NCBI GenBank assembly: GCA_947505105.1
Contig: CANNKG010000028.1
Span: forward strand, 1 to 39,956
From: Methylococcaceae bacterium
GTDB taxonomy: Bacteria; Pseudomonadota; Gammaproteobacteria; Methylococcales; Methylomonadaceae
Direction: 5' to 3'
DNA: 39,956 bases
Shown: piece by piece, positions 16,400-25,995 of the stretch
Position numbering within the stretch: the first letter of the stretch is position 1
How the letters are laid out: each line of letters starts with the position of its first letter
The notes under the pieces: model-generated
Told to the model about the DNA's origin: nothing
The model's database searches: none
Seen by the model: only the letters and a program-made list of their open reading frames with translations
Program-made: the position numbers and the translations under genes

Positions 16400-19237
16400 A
16401 TGAAGTTAACGCAACAAAACATCCTCCACCAAGGCACACTACTGGTCAAAGACGATGCCACAGATTCTTATGAGCGTGTCTTGATCTACCAGCACTTTCG
16501 GTTTTTTTTCTCGCTACGCGAAACGCAGTATTCTCCAGCCGATCTAAGCGATTCTGACCAGGATGGCGTTCCCGATTATGTTATTCACCTCTTGCATAAA
16601 GTGGTTGTCGCCTATGCAATTTTAGTCGATGGACTTGGATTTCAGGATTTGTTCGCAGGCTTATGGCTTGATGCGCAAAAGGTGCATTTTCTCGATATTT
16701 ATCTTCAAGACATTGCGGTAGAACATGGCATTGCCTCTGCATCGATTTATGATTTTAATCCCGAAGTCGTGCAGGGCTCACTTTATGTGGGCAATTCGTT
16801 GCGCTTGATTTTCCATCGTAACTTGCATGCAGGAACCGCGACGCCGATTCACGAACTGGTGCATCTGTTTCAGTTTTCCTATGTGCCTTTCAATAACATC
16901 TGGTTCATGGAAGGCGTGGCGCGCTGGGGGCAGCGTTTCATGCAAACCAATCCAGGCAAAACCGAACCATTGCCCGCCACTCAAGAACAACTCGAAGCCC
17001 TGCTTAAAAAATGGCATGATGCCGAACATTTTTGGAATCGTTTGGTGGAACTGAGTTCCCCGAACAGCGTCCTTGAAGTTCCGGAATCGCTTCGGGACTG
17101 TGGCGTTCCAATCCAGGCGAACTGGAGCGATGGTCGTTTCATGCGTTTTTTTTTGGAACGATGCACAAAAAATGTCGCGCTACTGAGTACCGAACAGCGC
17201 ACGCGTGATCTTCCCTCGTATGGTCAATGGAATCGTGAGGAAAAACGCTCGGCCAACAACAACAAATATATTCTCAAAAGCATCCTCGAAGCACTTGTCT
17301 TGTGCCAAGCGCCAGCGCATCCTGAACTCGATGCCTTTATCGATCTCGTAACACCGCTGATCCGAATAAATACCGACAATTTCGCCGATCCTGCCGTGCA
17401 AAAATTCATGTGCGTCTTACAAAAATACGCCTTGGGAAAAGTCACGGTCAGCCCCAAAGCCGTTCTATATAGCGATTATTTTGATTTGGCTACCGGCACC
17501 CTCTCGATACAAACCGTCGATTTTTCAGGCCTGAAACTGAGCAACGCCGAATTGGATACCTTCAAGGTTGTCCGGCACCTTATCGGCTCGTTGAAATTCG
17601 AAGATAATCCGGATTTGACCTCTCTAGCGGGCCTTGAAAATCTCCAGGCAATTGAAGGCAGTTTGACGATCAACGCTACCGGAATTCGCCATCTTAACGG
17701 TCTGACCCTTTTAGAGCGGGTCAAAGGACATATCGAAATTCAGAAGAATAGCCAATTACGGTCCATCAATGGATTCACCGCCTTGGAGGTTATCGATACC
17801 CAAGTCACGCTTGCCAATAATGAAGCATTGACCATTATCAATGGCTTCAACAGTTTGCGTCAGATCAAAAAAGGTGCCCTGACGATTGAAAATTGCCCGC
17901 AACTGATCAACATCAATGGCTTCAATAGTCTGGCGCAAGTGAAACACTTACTGCTGAATCGCTTGGGGATTACTCAAGCGAATTTTTTAAGTCACTTGAT
18001 CAGACAACAACCTGAGTTCAAAGGCCATATCAAAATCACCAGCTGTCGCTTGCAGAATCTGGATTGTTTTACACCGTTGACCGGTGTCAACTCGTTTTAT
18101 TTATTTGACAACAAACTCAAAAACTTGCGGGGTCTGGAAAACCTTCGCCATGTAGAGGCGAGTTTTTCACTATCGACTAATCAATTAAACGATATTTCGC
18201 AATTGGCAAGGCTTGAAAGCGTCGACGGCATGCTTGCGCTTGCGCATAACCAATTAAGTTCCCTGCACGGCCTGGAACAGTTAAGGCAATTGAAAACAGT
18301 GAGTTGGAACGGCCAAAATCGCACCCTGGTTCTGAATGATAATCCGCATTTACAGGACATTGCCGCGCTAGCGAATCTTCAGACCCAGGATAATTATCTG
18401 ATCATTCTGGCGGATGATTACCGGCAGTATCAGCACAAACCCGACTCGCAAGCCGATTTTCATAAGAACATCATCGAATGGCATGATTTGACGGCCAAAC
18501 GCATCATTCCCAGCTATCGATTCGTTAACAAGCCGGTTCATGACTACGCTAATTTTCGCAAGACCACCCATAATCGCTTATTGAAATATCTGCTCGACTT
18601 CGAAACGCCCGCCGATACGCTAATTCTTTCCTTTACCGGCTTCAACGGCAATCTCGGCGGAGTGTTTTATAACCGCTTTCCCTGGATCGTCGACGGCATC
18701 AATACCCATAAAATTTTTATGAACGATACTCAGAATATCTGGTATCACAAGGGGATTCCGCCAATCACCAAATCCATGAATGAAACCATTGAACTGATTC
18801 GTCAGCTGATGGATCAGTATTCCTATCGAAAAATTCTCTGTATCGGCACTTCGATGGGCGGCTATATGTCGCTGTTGATTGGTTATCTGTTGGAAGCGAC
18901 GGATGTCATTGCGTTTGCGCCGCAGATTTTTCTGGACCCAGCTAATCGAAGCCATTACGGCGATACCCGCTGGACGGGTGCGTTAAAATCCATGCCCACT
19001 CAAGTCAATCCCAAATATCTGGATCTGGGCCTGTTGTATCAAGATCGAAGCAATCTGAAGACGCAAATCCAGATTCATTATGGTCGGCATCTGGAACTCG
19101 ACCACCAACATATCGAACACTTGGGGGAATACCCAAATGTTCAGTTGTTTCCTTACGATGTCGAAGATCATTACATCCCAAAATATCTCGATAATTTGGG
19201 TTTGCTCCACAGTATCATTGCCGACACCATACGTTAA
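16400..19237 (+). CDS. metallopeptidase-like / leucine-rich / alpha-beta hydrolase fusion
   Basis: A 945-aa three-part protein. The N-terminal part has a Ca-binding D-S-D-Q-D-G-V-P-D (51-59) and a gluzincin site HELVH (151-155) with Glu171 in W-F-M-E-G-V-A-R-W, resembling the MXAN_6640-type putative metalloproteases. Residues about 355-700 are leucine-rich, receptor-L-like repeats (SLAGLENLQAIEG, SINGFTALEVI, IINGFNSLRQI). The C-terminal part from about 733 is an alpha/beta hydrolase with nucleophile elbow GTSMGG (Ser818) and a late His924 (EDHYIP). There is no obvious signal peptide, although the first domain is of a type usually exported. Function unknown; possible maturation, trimming or cyclising enzyme. 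4 nt to the next gene. Confidence 0.8.
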   Translation: MKLTQQNILHQGTLLVKDDATDSYERVLIYQHFRFFFSLRETQYSPADLSDSDQDGVPDYVIHLLHKVVVAYAILVDGLGFQDLFAGLWLDAQKVHFLDIYLQDIAVEHGIASASIYDFNPEVVQGSLYVGNSLRLIFHRNLHAGTATPIHELVHLFQFSYVPFNNIWFMEGVARWGQRFMQTNPGKTEPLPATQEQLEALLKKWHDAEHFWNRLVELSSPNSVLEVPESLRDCGVPIQANWSDGRFMRFFLERCTKNVALLSTEQRTRDLPSYGQWNREEKRSANNNKYILKSILEALVLCQAPAHPELDAFIDLVTPLIRINTDNFADPAVQKFMCVLQKYALGKVTVSPKAVLYSDYFDLATGTLSIQTVDFSGLKLSNAELDTFKVVRHLIGSLKFEDNPDLTSLAGLENLQAIEGSLTINATGIRHLNGLTLLERVKGHIEIQKNSQLRSINGFTALEVIDTQVTLANNEALTIINGFNSLRQIKKGALTIENCPQLININGFNSLAQVKHLLLNRLGITQANFLSHLIRQQPEFKGHIKITSCRLQNLDCFTPLTGVNSFYLFDNKLKNLRGLENLRHVEASFSLSTNQLNDISQLARLESVDGMLALAHNQLSSLHGLEQLRQLKTVSWNGQNRTLVLNDNPHLQDIAALANLQTQDNYLIILADDYRQYQHKPDSQADFHKNIIEWHDLTAKRIIPSYRFVNKPVHDYANFRKTTHNRLLKYLLDFETPADTLILSFTGFNGNLGGVFYNRFPWIVDGINTHKIFMNDTQNIWYHKGIPPITKSMNETIELIRQLMDQYSYRKILCIGTSMGGYMSLLIGYLLEATDVIAFAPQIFLDPANRSHYGDTRWTGALKSMPTQVNPKYLDLGLLYQDRSNLKTQIQIHYGRHLELDHQHIEHLGEYPNVQLFPYDVEDHYIPKYLDNLGLLHSIIADTIR

Positions 19238-19241
19238 TCCA

Positions 19242-21812
19242 ATGAAAATTAAGGTTCTATTCGAAAATAACTGGCGCGCAGCATTGAAAAAATGCACTTG
19301 GTTGGACGCGCATCATCTGTACTTCGATGACGTTGAAAAAATTATTAGTTATTGTCACGAACATCAAATTCAAATCATTTTTGGCAACAATTATCGCGCA
19401 CAAAATTTTCTGGAGCTCAATCAAGCGTGTTTGCGACAGGCAAATCTGCAATTTCTGGTCAATAGCCGCTACGTACTCGATCATTTCGTCGATAAGCGCA
19501 AATTTGATCTGTTCATGCGCGAGCAGGGCTTTGCTGACTATGTACCGCGAAACTATGAGACGGTATGCGACATTGAATATCCGTGCATCATCAAACCGAA
19601 ATCCGGCGGCGTGGGTAAAGGCGTGCGCATTGCTTTTGACGAGGCCGATTTAGGTGATATCGATACTAATAAATATTTGGTTTCCGAGTTTCTCGAAGGC
19701 GATGAATATGCCAGCAGTATTTTTTATCACCGAGGAGAAATCATTAGCCATTTTTCCTATGTTAAGAGCGTGCAACAAAGCCATTACGTCTTGCAACAAG
19801 TCGACAAGCGCGATTTACATGAAGCGGCCTGCCCTACCGCGTTTTTGGAGCTATTTCTGGCAATCCTGCAGGCGGCCAACCCGAGTCAAGAAACCTGTCA
19901 GTGCAGCATCAATTTCAAAATTATCAACGGTATTCCTAAAATTTTCGAAATCAACTGCCGCATCGGTTATACCTTGGCTGGCTATCCCGACGACTTCAAA
20001 GTGTTTTTCGATCACTATTTGGCTGCGTTGCATGAAACTCAATCAGCTTCGGAAAACGATAATTTCTTTTCGCTCGCCGAACTTGCTGAGATCACTAAAG
20101 GCCGGTGGGAAAATTTACACGCGGATTTTCAGATCAATCAGGTCGAATACATTTATAAATACCTGCAAGCAGGTGATCTTTATGTCGTGCGCCATGAGGG
20201 ATGGCCTAAAAGTGTCGGCTACACTCCGAATGAGCATCTAGCACCCAAGGTTTTGAACAAACCCGTCGCCGCGCTGATGGTTAACGAAACCTTCGCTCAG
20301 GTGCTCAAAAAACCGATGCTGAGGGTCGAAAATACCTACCGGGCGCTTGAAATGCTGGCATCGCGAACCAGTCAGACTTCCAAAGCCAGACGAATCCTGA
20401 TTGTCGGCAGCTATGGCAAAACCGGCCTCAAAAACAGTTTGTATCATATTTTGCACGACAAACTCGCCATCCATGCCCGTTTAACCAGCGCCAATTATTC
20501 GGCCTCGACCTATTGCAGTCTAGCCTCCTTAAAAAAATCGCATCAACTGTATATTGTCGAGTTACCGATCGCCAATAAAACCAAGATGCTTAAACGCGCA
20601 GCACTAATTGCACCTGATATTTGCGTTCTGACTGGCATTGGCCATGATCATATCGAACGCTTCAAAACCATCGACCGAATCATCGAGCATAAGGTTTCTG
20701 TCGCCCAAGGTTTGGCTCCGGGAGGGAAGTTTATCATTCCTCGGGAAAGTCTTTATCTTGACCAAATTCTGCACCACTTACAAAATTACCCGCATATCGA
20801 GATTCTGAGTTTCGGTTATCAAGCCGATTGCGCCGCGCAAATTCTGTTTCAGCAGTATCGCAATTTCGGCTGGGACGTTATTGCCCGAATATCGACTCAA
20901 TTGCTCTGCTATCGCCTGCCGTTTCCCGAAACTCACGCGCCGTTATCCTCGCTGCCAGTGTTGTTGACCGCTTATCTGCTAGGATTCGAGCTTACCGAGC
21001 TCGTCGAACAGCTGGGAGAGTGTGAGAATTTTAAGAGCAGCGGCCGATTGCAAAGGTTTGACTACCAAGGAAAACAATTCTATCTTTACGACCAGAGTTA
21101 TCGGGGCGGTATAGAGAGCTATCAGTCTTTTTTCGAAACCTTAGCCTATTTCAAGCCGCAGGGTAAGGGCAAAAAAATCGTTTTGAGTTCTGAATTCGTC
21201 GATTGCAAGGATAATGAACAAGCCTTGATCGATCATACGCTATTTCAAAATCTGATTCGACAAGCCAAGATCGATGAATTCTATAGCGTCGAAAATTTCT
21301 GTGAACATCTACAGGTCTTACCCGATAAACATTTCTGGAAAAATCACGCCAAAGATTTCGATACCTTGAAAGATCAAATCGTCAATAATCTCGAACAAGA
21401 TGACATACTCTGTATCAAAGGAATTTTCGAAAGCCAGTTACCCAAATTCGTCGCCTATCTACATGCCTTACCGGGTTTAACCCAGTTAAACTATAGAACG
21501 GGGTTGCCTAATCGTTATCGGGCACTTGCTGATTTGACGCATATTACTTATGCACAAATCGAGGGCTTGTTGAACGGTCGCCTTGATTCAAACCGAATAA
21601 AGGCGCTCTATCTAAATACAAGCACTGCCGATGCTTTAGCTGGCCAATGGTTGATCGGCGACTGCCAGGAGGTCTGCTGTTTATTTTTATTACGTCTTAA
21701 ACCGCTACTCCACCTGGAATTTGTTGATTGTTCAAGCGCTGAGCTGAGTGGTGGGACCTTGCACTATATTGAGCAAAAGTTAATGCTGTTTAATCACCTC
21801 AATGAGGAATGA
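19242..21812 (+). CDS. ATP-grasp ligase fused to a MurF-like amide ligase
   Basis: An 856-aa fusion. I chose ATG 19242, 4 nt after the previous stop; an upstream in-frame ATG would overlap the hydrolase gene by 158 nt. Residues about 1-265 are ATP-grasp: CIIKPKSGGVGKGV (115-128), EFLEGDEY (149-156), and FEINCRIG (235-242) with metal-binding Glu/Asn. Residues about 280-375 look like a MurE/F N-terminal domain, then the ATPase VGSYGKTG (388-395, Lys393), TGIGHDH, probable carbamylated Lys484, and a C-domain YDQSYRGGI. The last 100 residues are unrecognised. The ATP-grasp plus Mur order recalls cyanophycin synthetase, but the sequence motifs differ, so a different amino-acid polymer or peptide is inferred. 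Confidence 0.85.
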   Translation: MKIKVLFENNWRAALKKCTWLDAHHLYFDDVEKIISYCHEHQIQIIFGNNYRAQNFLELNQACLRQANLQFLVNSRYVLDHFVDKRKFDLFMREQGFADYVPRNYETVCDIEYPCIIKPKSGGVGKGVRIAFDEADLGDIDTNKYLVSEFLEGDEYASSIFYHRGEIISHFSYVKSVQQSHYVLQQVDKRDLHEAACPTAFLELFLAILQAANPSQETCQCSINFKIINGIPKIFEINCRIGYTLAGYPDDFKVFFDHYLAALHETQSASENDNFFSLAELAEITKGRWENLHADFQINQVEYIYKYLQAGDLYVVRHEGWPKSVGYTPNEHLAPKVLNKPVAALMVNETFAQVLKKPMLRVENTYRALEMLASRTSQTSKARRILIVGSYGKTGLKNSLYHILHDKLAIHARLTSANYSASTYCSLASLKKSHQLYIVELPIANKTKMLKRAALIAPDICVLTGIGHDHIERFKTIDRIIEHKVSVAQGLAPGGKFIIPRESLYLDQILHHLQNYPHIEILSFGYQADCAAQILFQQYRNFGWDVIARISTQLLCYRLPFPETHAPLSSLPVLLTAYLLGFELTELVEQLGECENFKSSGRLQRFDYQGKQFYLYDQSYRGGIESYQSFFETLAYFKPQGKGKKIVLSSEFVDCKDNEQALIDHTLFQNLIRQAKIDEFYSVENFCEHLQVLPDKHFWKNHAKDFDTLKDQIVNNLEQDDILCIKGIFESQLPKFVAYLHALPGLTQLNYRTGLPNRYRALADLTHITYAQIEGLLNGRLDSNRIKALYLNTSTADALAGQWLIGDCQEVCCLFLLRLKPLLHLEFVDCSSAELSGGTLHYIEQKLMLFNHLNEE

Positions 21813-21816
21813 CACC

Positions 21817-23418
21817 ATGAATAGATTACATAGTTTTTCTCAAGCGCCGATTTGGGAATTACAAAAAAACTATTATCAACACTTAGGTATCGAAACTTGG
21901 AGCAATGCGCTCGTGCCCTTCAATGCCACAAGTAACGCTTTTATTGCCCATCATTATGCGGCAGTGATTCGTGCCTACATCATTGATCTATACGCCAAGT
22001 ATGGCTCAGCAAGCCTCTTTCCACTCAATATTCTAGAATTGGGCGTTGGTCACGGACGCTTCAGTTTCATGTTATTGCAGGCGCTGGAAAATATACTCGC
22101 CGACCTCGATTTCGCTGAAGGTCATAATTTTTATCGCTATATCATGACCGATGTCGTCGAAGCCAATATTGAAGTCTGGCGCACCCATCCTCGACTTAAA
22201 CCCTTTATCGAAGCCGGTAAGCTGGATTTTGCATTTTTTGACGCTCAACATCCCAATGACGCGCGGTTGAGTATTATGCAACAGTCCTGCGCCGAATATC
22301 TTCAACATCGGCCCTTAGTGATCGTCGCTAATTTCATGCTTGATGTCCTGCCCTACGATTTGTTTTATGTCGAGCATGAAACTTTACATGCCTGTGAAGT
22401 CCGTTATGATTTGCCCGCCGACATTCCCTTGGATCAAAATCCGGAACAACTGATCAAAGCGTCCAGTTTCAATTATTACCGGCATAAGATCGTTATGCCT
22501 TATTATGCCGATGACACGCTCGATGACATTCTCCTGGACTATAGTCAACATTTGACGCAGACAGTTTTTCAATTCCCGATCGTCGCCATCGAGTTGTACC
22601 GCTTTTTTGCTGACCTGACTCCTGATCAATTATGGTTGGTCAGCGAGGAAGCGGATACCGAATGGGCGCAACTCGAAGGTAGAAATGATGTCGGCCTTAA
22701 AAAAGCCGGATCGTTTACCAGTCGGGTCAATCTACATGCCTTGTTTGAATATGCCAAGCGTCATGGCGCCAAGTGTCTCTCACCGGATTGGTCTGATGCC
22801 CGCTTTGACAGTTTTGCAATCACAACAGGTCTCGAATATTCTCCACAGGCCCACATTTGGGCAGCAATCAGGCATTATCTGTTTGATTTTGGCCCGAAGG
22901 ATTATTTCCGCCTCGTGGTATCGCTTTACAAAAATGAGGTGGAATTAGATACCAATGGCTGTATTTCACTGTTGGAATTAGGCTATGCCGATCCTTACCT
23001 GATTTTCAGACTGCGTAAAATGCTGATCAAAGCCTGTATTAATCTAACCGGTTTTAAACGCATAGCCTTTGAGCGAACCTTGATCCGAAGTTGGGAAAAT
23101 TACTACAATTTAGGTGAGGAGTTTGATTACGCTAACTTGTTAGCGACCCTACTATTCAAATTAGGCAATTATGAACAGGCCTTGATATTTTTCTCAAAAT
23201 CGTTGGCATTGAAAGGAAAATCTGCCGAAACTTTTTATCAAATGGGTAAATGCGCACAGTATCTTGAGGATTTACCGCTGACGGTGAAGTTCTATCAGCA
23301 GGCGCTCGCCCTCGCGCCCAATCATCATAAAGCGCAGCGACGTCTTGGCTTGCTGCATGGATTCGTTAATTCGGAAATACTTCAGGAGTTGCGTGACCAA
23401 TTTGTTATTAATGATTAA
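21817..23418 (+). CDS. SAM-dependent methyltransferase-like protein with C-terminal TPR
   Basis: A 533-aa protein, last gene of the operon. I prefer ATG 21817 since AGGA lies 8 nt upstream; ATG 21802 is also in frame. The N-terminal half carries a class I SAM-binding motif, LELGVGHGRF (73-82), then ILADLDF and MTDVVEANIEVW, and a VIVANFMLDVLPYD segment like motif IV of protein and small-molecule methyltransferases. The C-terminal 110 residues form two or three TPR units (KLGNYEQALIFFSKSLAL, YLEDLPLTVKFYQQALAL). It probably methylates the pathway product or a protein carrier, with the TPR holding the partner. No terminator is seen after it. Confidence 0.75.
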   Translation: MNRLHSFSQAPIWELQKNYYQHLGIETWSNALVPFNATSNAFIAHHYAAVIRAYIIDLYAKYGSASLFPLNILELGVGHGRFSFMLLQALENILADLDFAEGHNFYRYIMTDVVEANIEVWRTHPRLKPFIEAGKLDFAFFDAQHPNDARLSIMQQSCAEYLQHRPLVIVANFMLDVLPYDLFYVEHETLHACEVRYDLPADIPLDQNPEQLIKASSFNYYRHKIVMPYYADDTLDDILLDYSQHLTQTVFQFPIVAIELYRFFADLTPDQLWLVSEEADTEWAQLEGRNDVGLKKAGSFTSRVNLHALFEYAKRHGAKCLSPDWSDARFDSFAITTGLEYSPQAHIWAAIRHYLFDFGPKDYFRLVVSLYKNEVELDTNGCISLLELGYADPYLIFRLRKMLIKACINLTGFKRIAFERTLIRSWENYYNLGEEFDYANLLATLLFKLGNYEQALIFFSKSLALKGKSAETFYQMGKCAQYLEDLPLTVKFYQQALALAPNHHKAQRRLGLLHGFVNSEILQELRDQFVIND

Positions 23419-23592
23419 ACTTATTGTCAAACTACAGATAAGAAAGCTAATAAAGCGACATCTTGCGCCCTCTGCCTATGGGAGCGCGCTCGGATGAGGA
23501 GGAGTAGACATTCAGCTTTATCACTTACACCTCTATAGCTCTAGCTGGGTTTTTACCCCATTGTTTCAATGACACCTCAAGCAGGAGATAAA

Positions 23593-23844
23593 ATGGAAAT
23601 CATCACCATGCCCCGTTCGATGCGCTGGATTTGGGCCAGCTTAGGCGCTTACTGGCTCGCGCATATTATTCATCCGGGTTTTGTATCCATTGCGATTATG
23701 GCCTTACTGATGATTCCGCTTTTGATTGCCGATCTCATGTTTCCGCCGCGCCCACCCGTTCCGGTTAAGCATTCAGCAGAGGAATCTGACGAGGAACAAA
23801 TTCCAGGCGCCGAAACTGAAGAAGATCAGCAAAATTCCCCCTAA
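23593..23844 (+). CDS. small membrane protein with acidic tail
   Basis: 83 aa. ATG 23593 is preceded by AGGAGAT at ideal distance, which decides against the ATG 24 nt upstream. The product has two hydrophobic helices (about residues 11-30 and 31-49), then a Pro-rich stretch (FPPRPPVPV) and a strongly acidic Glu/Asp/Gln tail. I do not recognise a family. It lies alone, convergent with the SDR gene. Confidence 0.65.
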   Translation: MEIITMPRSMRWIWASLGAYWLAHIIHPGFVSIAIMALLMIPLLIADLMFPPRPPVPVKHSAEESDEEQIPGAETEEDQQNSP

Positions 23845-23851
23845 AATTTGA

Positions 23852-24685
23852 TCACACTTTTCGAGCCAAATAATCCATCCAGCCCGTCGGTAAAATGCGC
23901 TTGAGATAGCCAAACAAATACGTCGGAAACGTCACATAGTAACGAAATCTGGGTTTATCGGCCTCAAGCGCATGAATTACTTTTTTGGTAACAGCTTCCG
24001 GCGGCAAGGTAAACGGCACCGCCGCCCCTTCTTTTTCAAGACGCTCCAGCATTGATTGATAAATATCTTTATGGAAACTATGTTCCGGATCAATATTTTC
24101 ATAAAACAAGGCCAGCGAATTTTGTCTGAAATGGGTCAAAATCGGCCCTGGCTCAATCAAGCTGATTTGAATATTCGTCCCATACAATTCCAGGCGCAAG
24201 GTATCGACCAAGCCTTCCAACGCAAATTTCGTCGCGTTATAAGCGCCCCGATAACGCATCGCCACTAAGCCCAACACCGAACTATTATAGATAATGCGTC
24301 CATGTCCTTGCGCTCGCATCACCGGAATAATCAGATTGGTCAATTCATGAGTACCGAACAGATTAGTCTCGAACTGCTGACGCAACACCTCGCGGCTTAA
24401 ATCTTCAACTGCACCGGGCTGGCCGAAGGCACCATTGTTAAACAAGGCATCCAGTTTACCGTCAGTCAAGGCCAGCACTTGCCTGACCGCGCCTTGAATA
24501 CTGGTGCTATCACTTAAATCGAGCTGCACCGCTTCAAATCCCAACTCTTCTAGTTTGACGACATCGGCGGGTTTTCGTGCCGAGGCGATCACGCGATGAC
24601 CACGATTTTTCAGTTCAATAGCCGAGCTATAGCCGATACCGCTTGAACAGCCGGTGATTAAAACGATTTGTGTGCTACGTTGCAT
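23852..24685 (-). CDS. short-chain dehydrogenase/reductase
   Basis: A 277-aa classical SDR. The nucleotide-binding TGCSSGIG (11-18) is next to the N-terminus, followed by NNGAFG (83-88), Ser135/Ser136 and the catalytic Y-x-x-x-K (Tyr149, Lys153). The Rossmann TG-x3-G-x-G and the D-L-D segment suggest NADP(H) or NAD(H)-dependent oxidation or reduction of a hydroxyl or keto group; substrate unknown. I chose the internal ATG at 24685 because a GAGGAA ribosome-binding site stands before it. A longer TTG-started frame (to 24778) would add 31 residues unlike any SDR start. Divergent from the MoxR operon. Confidence 0.85.
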   Translation of the reverse strand: MQRSTQIVLITGCSSGIGYSSAIELKNRGHRVIASARKPADVVKLEELGFEAVQLDLSDSTSIQGAVRQVLALTDGKLDALFNNGAFGQPGAVEDLSREVLRQQFETNLFGTHELTNLIIPVMRAQGHGRIIYNSSVLGLVAMRYRGAYNATKFALEGLVDTLRLELYGTNIQISLIEPGPILTHFRQNSLALFYENIDPEHSFHKDIYQSMLERLEKEGAAVPFTLPPEAVTKKVIHALEADKPRFRYYVTFPTYLFGYLKRILPTGWMDYLARKV

Positions 24686-24879
24686 GGTCTGGAATTCCTC
24701 TATGGGTGGATTTTTAGATAATAACCTATTGATATTCGCAATTCCATCACCATATTGAAGGCAACTTGGCGATTGCAAAACGCCCGCCGATTAGCCGATT
24801 CGTGTGCTACGAATTAAGGTAAAATGCAAAAAGTATTTAAAATTATGTACCTGACTGTCAAAAAAGAACGGAATTATTC

Positions 24880-25872
24880 ATGACTACCACGAGTTTATCG
24901 ACGACTACAACCCAAAATGCCTTGCAACAACTACGCAGCTATATCAGCAGCCAGATCATCGGCCAGGAGGTCTTGGTCGAACGGATGTTGATTGCGCTAT
25001 TAGCGGATGGTCACATCCTGGTTGAAGGTGCGCCGGGTCTCGCCAAAACGCGGGCGATCAACGTGTTGAGCAAGGGGATTGAAGGCAATTTTCATCGCGT
25101 CCAGTTTACCCCTGACTTGCTGCCAGCCGATTTGACCGGCACAGAGATTTATCGTCCTCAACAAGGCACCTTTGAATTCCAAAAAGGCCCGCTATTCCAC
25201 AATCTGGTCCTGGCCGACGAAATAAACCGTGCGCCCGCCAAGGTACAAGCGGCGTTGCTTGAAGCGATGGCTGAACGGCAGATTACCGTTGGAGGCGCGA
25301 CTTATCCGCTGCCTAAGCTGTTCATGGTAATGGCAACACAAAATCCAATCGAGCAAGAAGGCACTTATCCCCTGCCCGAAGCGCAACTTGATCGCTTTTT
25401 ACTGCACATCAAAATTGATTATCCGCATGCAGCGCACGAAAAAAGCATTTTGCAATTGGCTAGAGACGAAGCAAAATCCTCTACCTTGGTCAAAACCTCC
25501 CAGTTCCAGCCGCTAGCGCAACAAACTCTATTTAATGCGCGCAACGAAGTGCTGGATATTTACATGGCCGAAAGTCTCGAAAATTATCTATTGCAAATTA
25601 TCCTTGCAACTCGCAATCCGGGGGCTTATGGCGCTGATCTCGCCTCTTGGCTGCAATATGGTGCAAGTCCGCGCGCAAGTATCGCCTTAGATCGCTGTTC
25701 ACGCGCCAAAGCTTGGCTCGAACAACGCAGTTTCGTCGGTCCAGAAGATATTCAAGCACTCGCACTTGACGTTCTGCGCCATCGCTTGATTCTGTCCTAC
25801 GAAGCCGAAGCCGAAGGCATCACGACCGATCATTTTATTAATGAATTAATTGCGAGAATCCCTGTGCCTTAG
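24880..25872 (+). CDS. MoxR-family AAA+ ATPase
   Basis: 330 aa with Walker A GAPGLAKT (50-57), Walker B LVLADEINR (109-117), and the sensor and arginine-finger regions expected of MoxR proteins (TQNPIEQEGTYPLPEAQLDRF follows). MoxR ATPases act as chaperone-like factors with von Willebrand A proteins, here the BatA/BatB proteins encoded downstream, often helping to mature metal-containing or periplasmic complexes. It is the first gene of the operon, but 123 nt without a clear terminator separate it from the DUF58 gene. Confidence 0.92.
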   Translation: MTTTSLSTTTTQNALQQLRSYISSQIIGQEVLVERMLIALLADGHILVEGAPGLAKTRAINVLSKGIEGNFHRVQFTPDLLPADLTGTEIYRPQQGTFEFQKGPLFHNLVLADEINRAPAKVQAALLEAMAERQITVGGATYPLPKLFMVMATQNPIEQEGTYPLPEAQLDRFLLHIKIDYPHAAHEKSILQLARDEAKSSTLVKTSQFQPLAQQTLFNARNEVLDIYMAESLENYLLQIILATRNPGAYGADLASWLQYGASPRASIALDRCSRAKAWLEQRSFVGPEDIQALALDVLRHRLILSYEAEAEGITTDHFINELIARIPVP

Positions 25873-25995
25873 GCTTTCGATAACGCTATTAGCCTAATGA
25901 TGACTACTTTATTGTAACGGTTAAATGTTTCACAATTTTGAAGCTACCCAAGTATTTGAAACTCATCAATCAATTCACCCAACCCACAAACCCTA

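Noticed and set aside
19242-21812. Cyanophycin synthetase
   Set aside because: The ATP-grasp/Mur order is similar, but the ATP-grasp part starts at the N-terminus without the CphA N-terminal domain, the P-loop and C-domain motifs differ, and no cyanophycinase is nearby.
8280-23418. Phage, plasmid or integrative-element origin of the operon
   Set aside because: No integrase, tRNA, attachment repeat or phage gene is seen around it, and base composition looks like that of the neighbours by eye.
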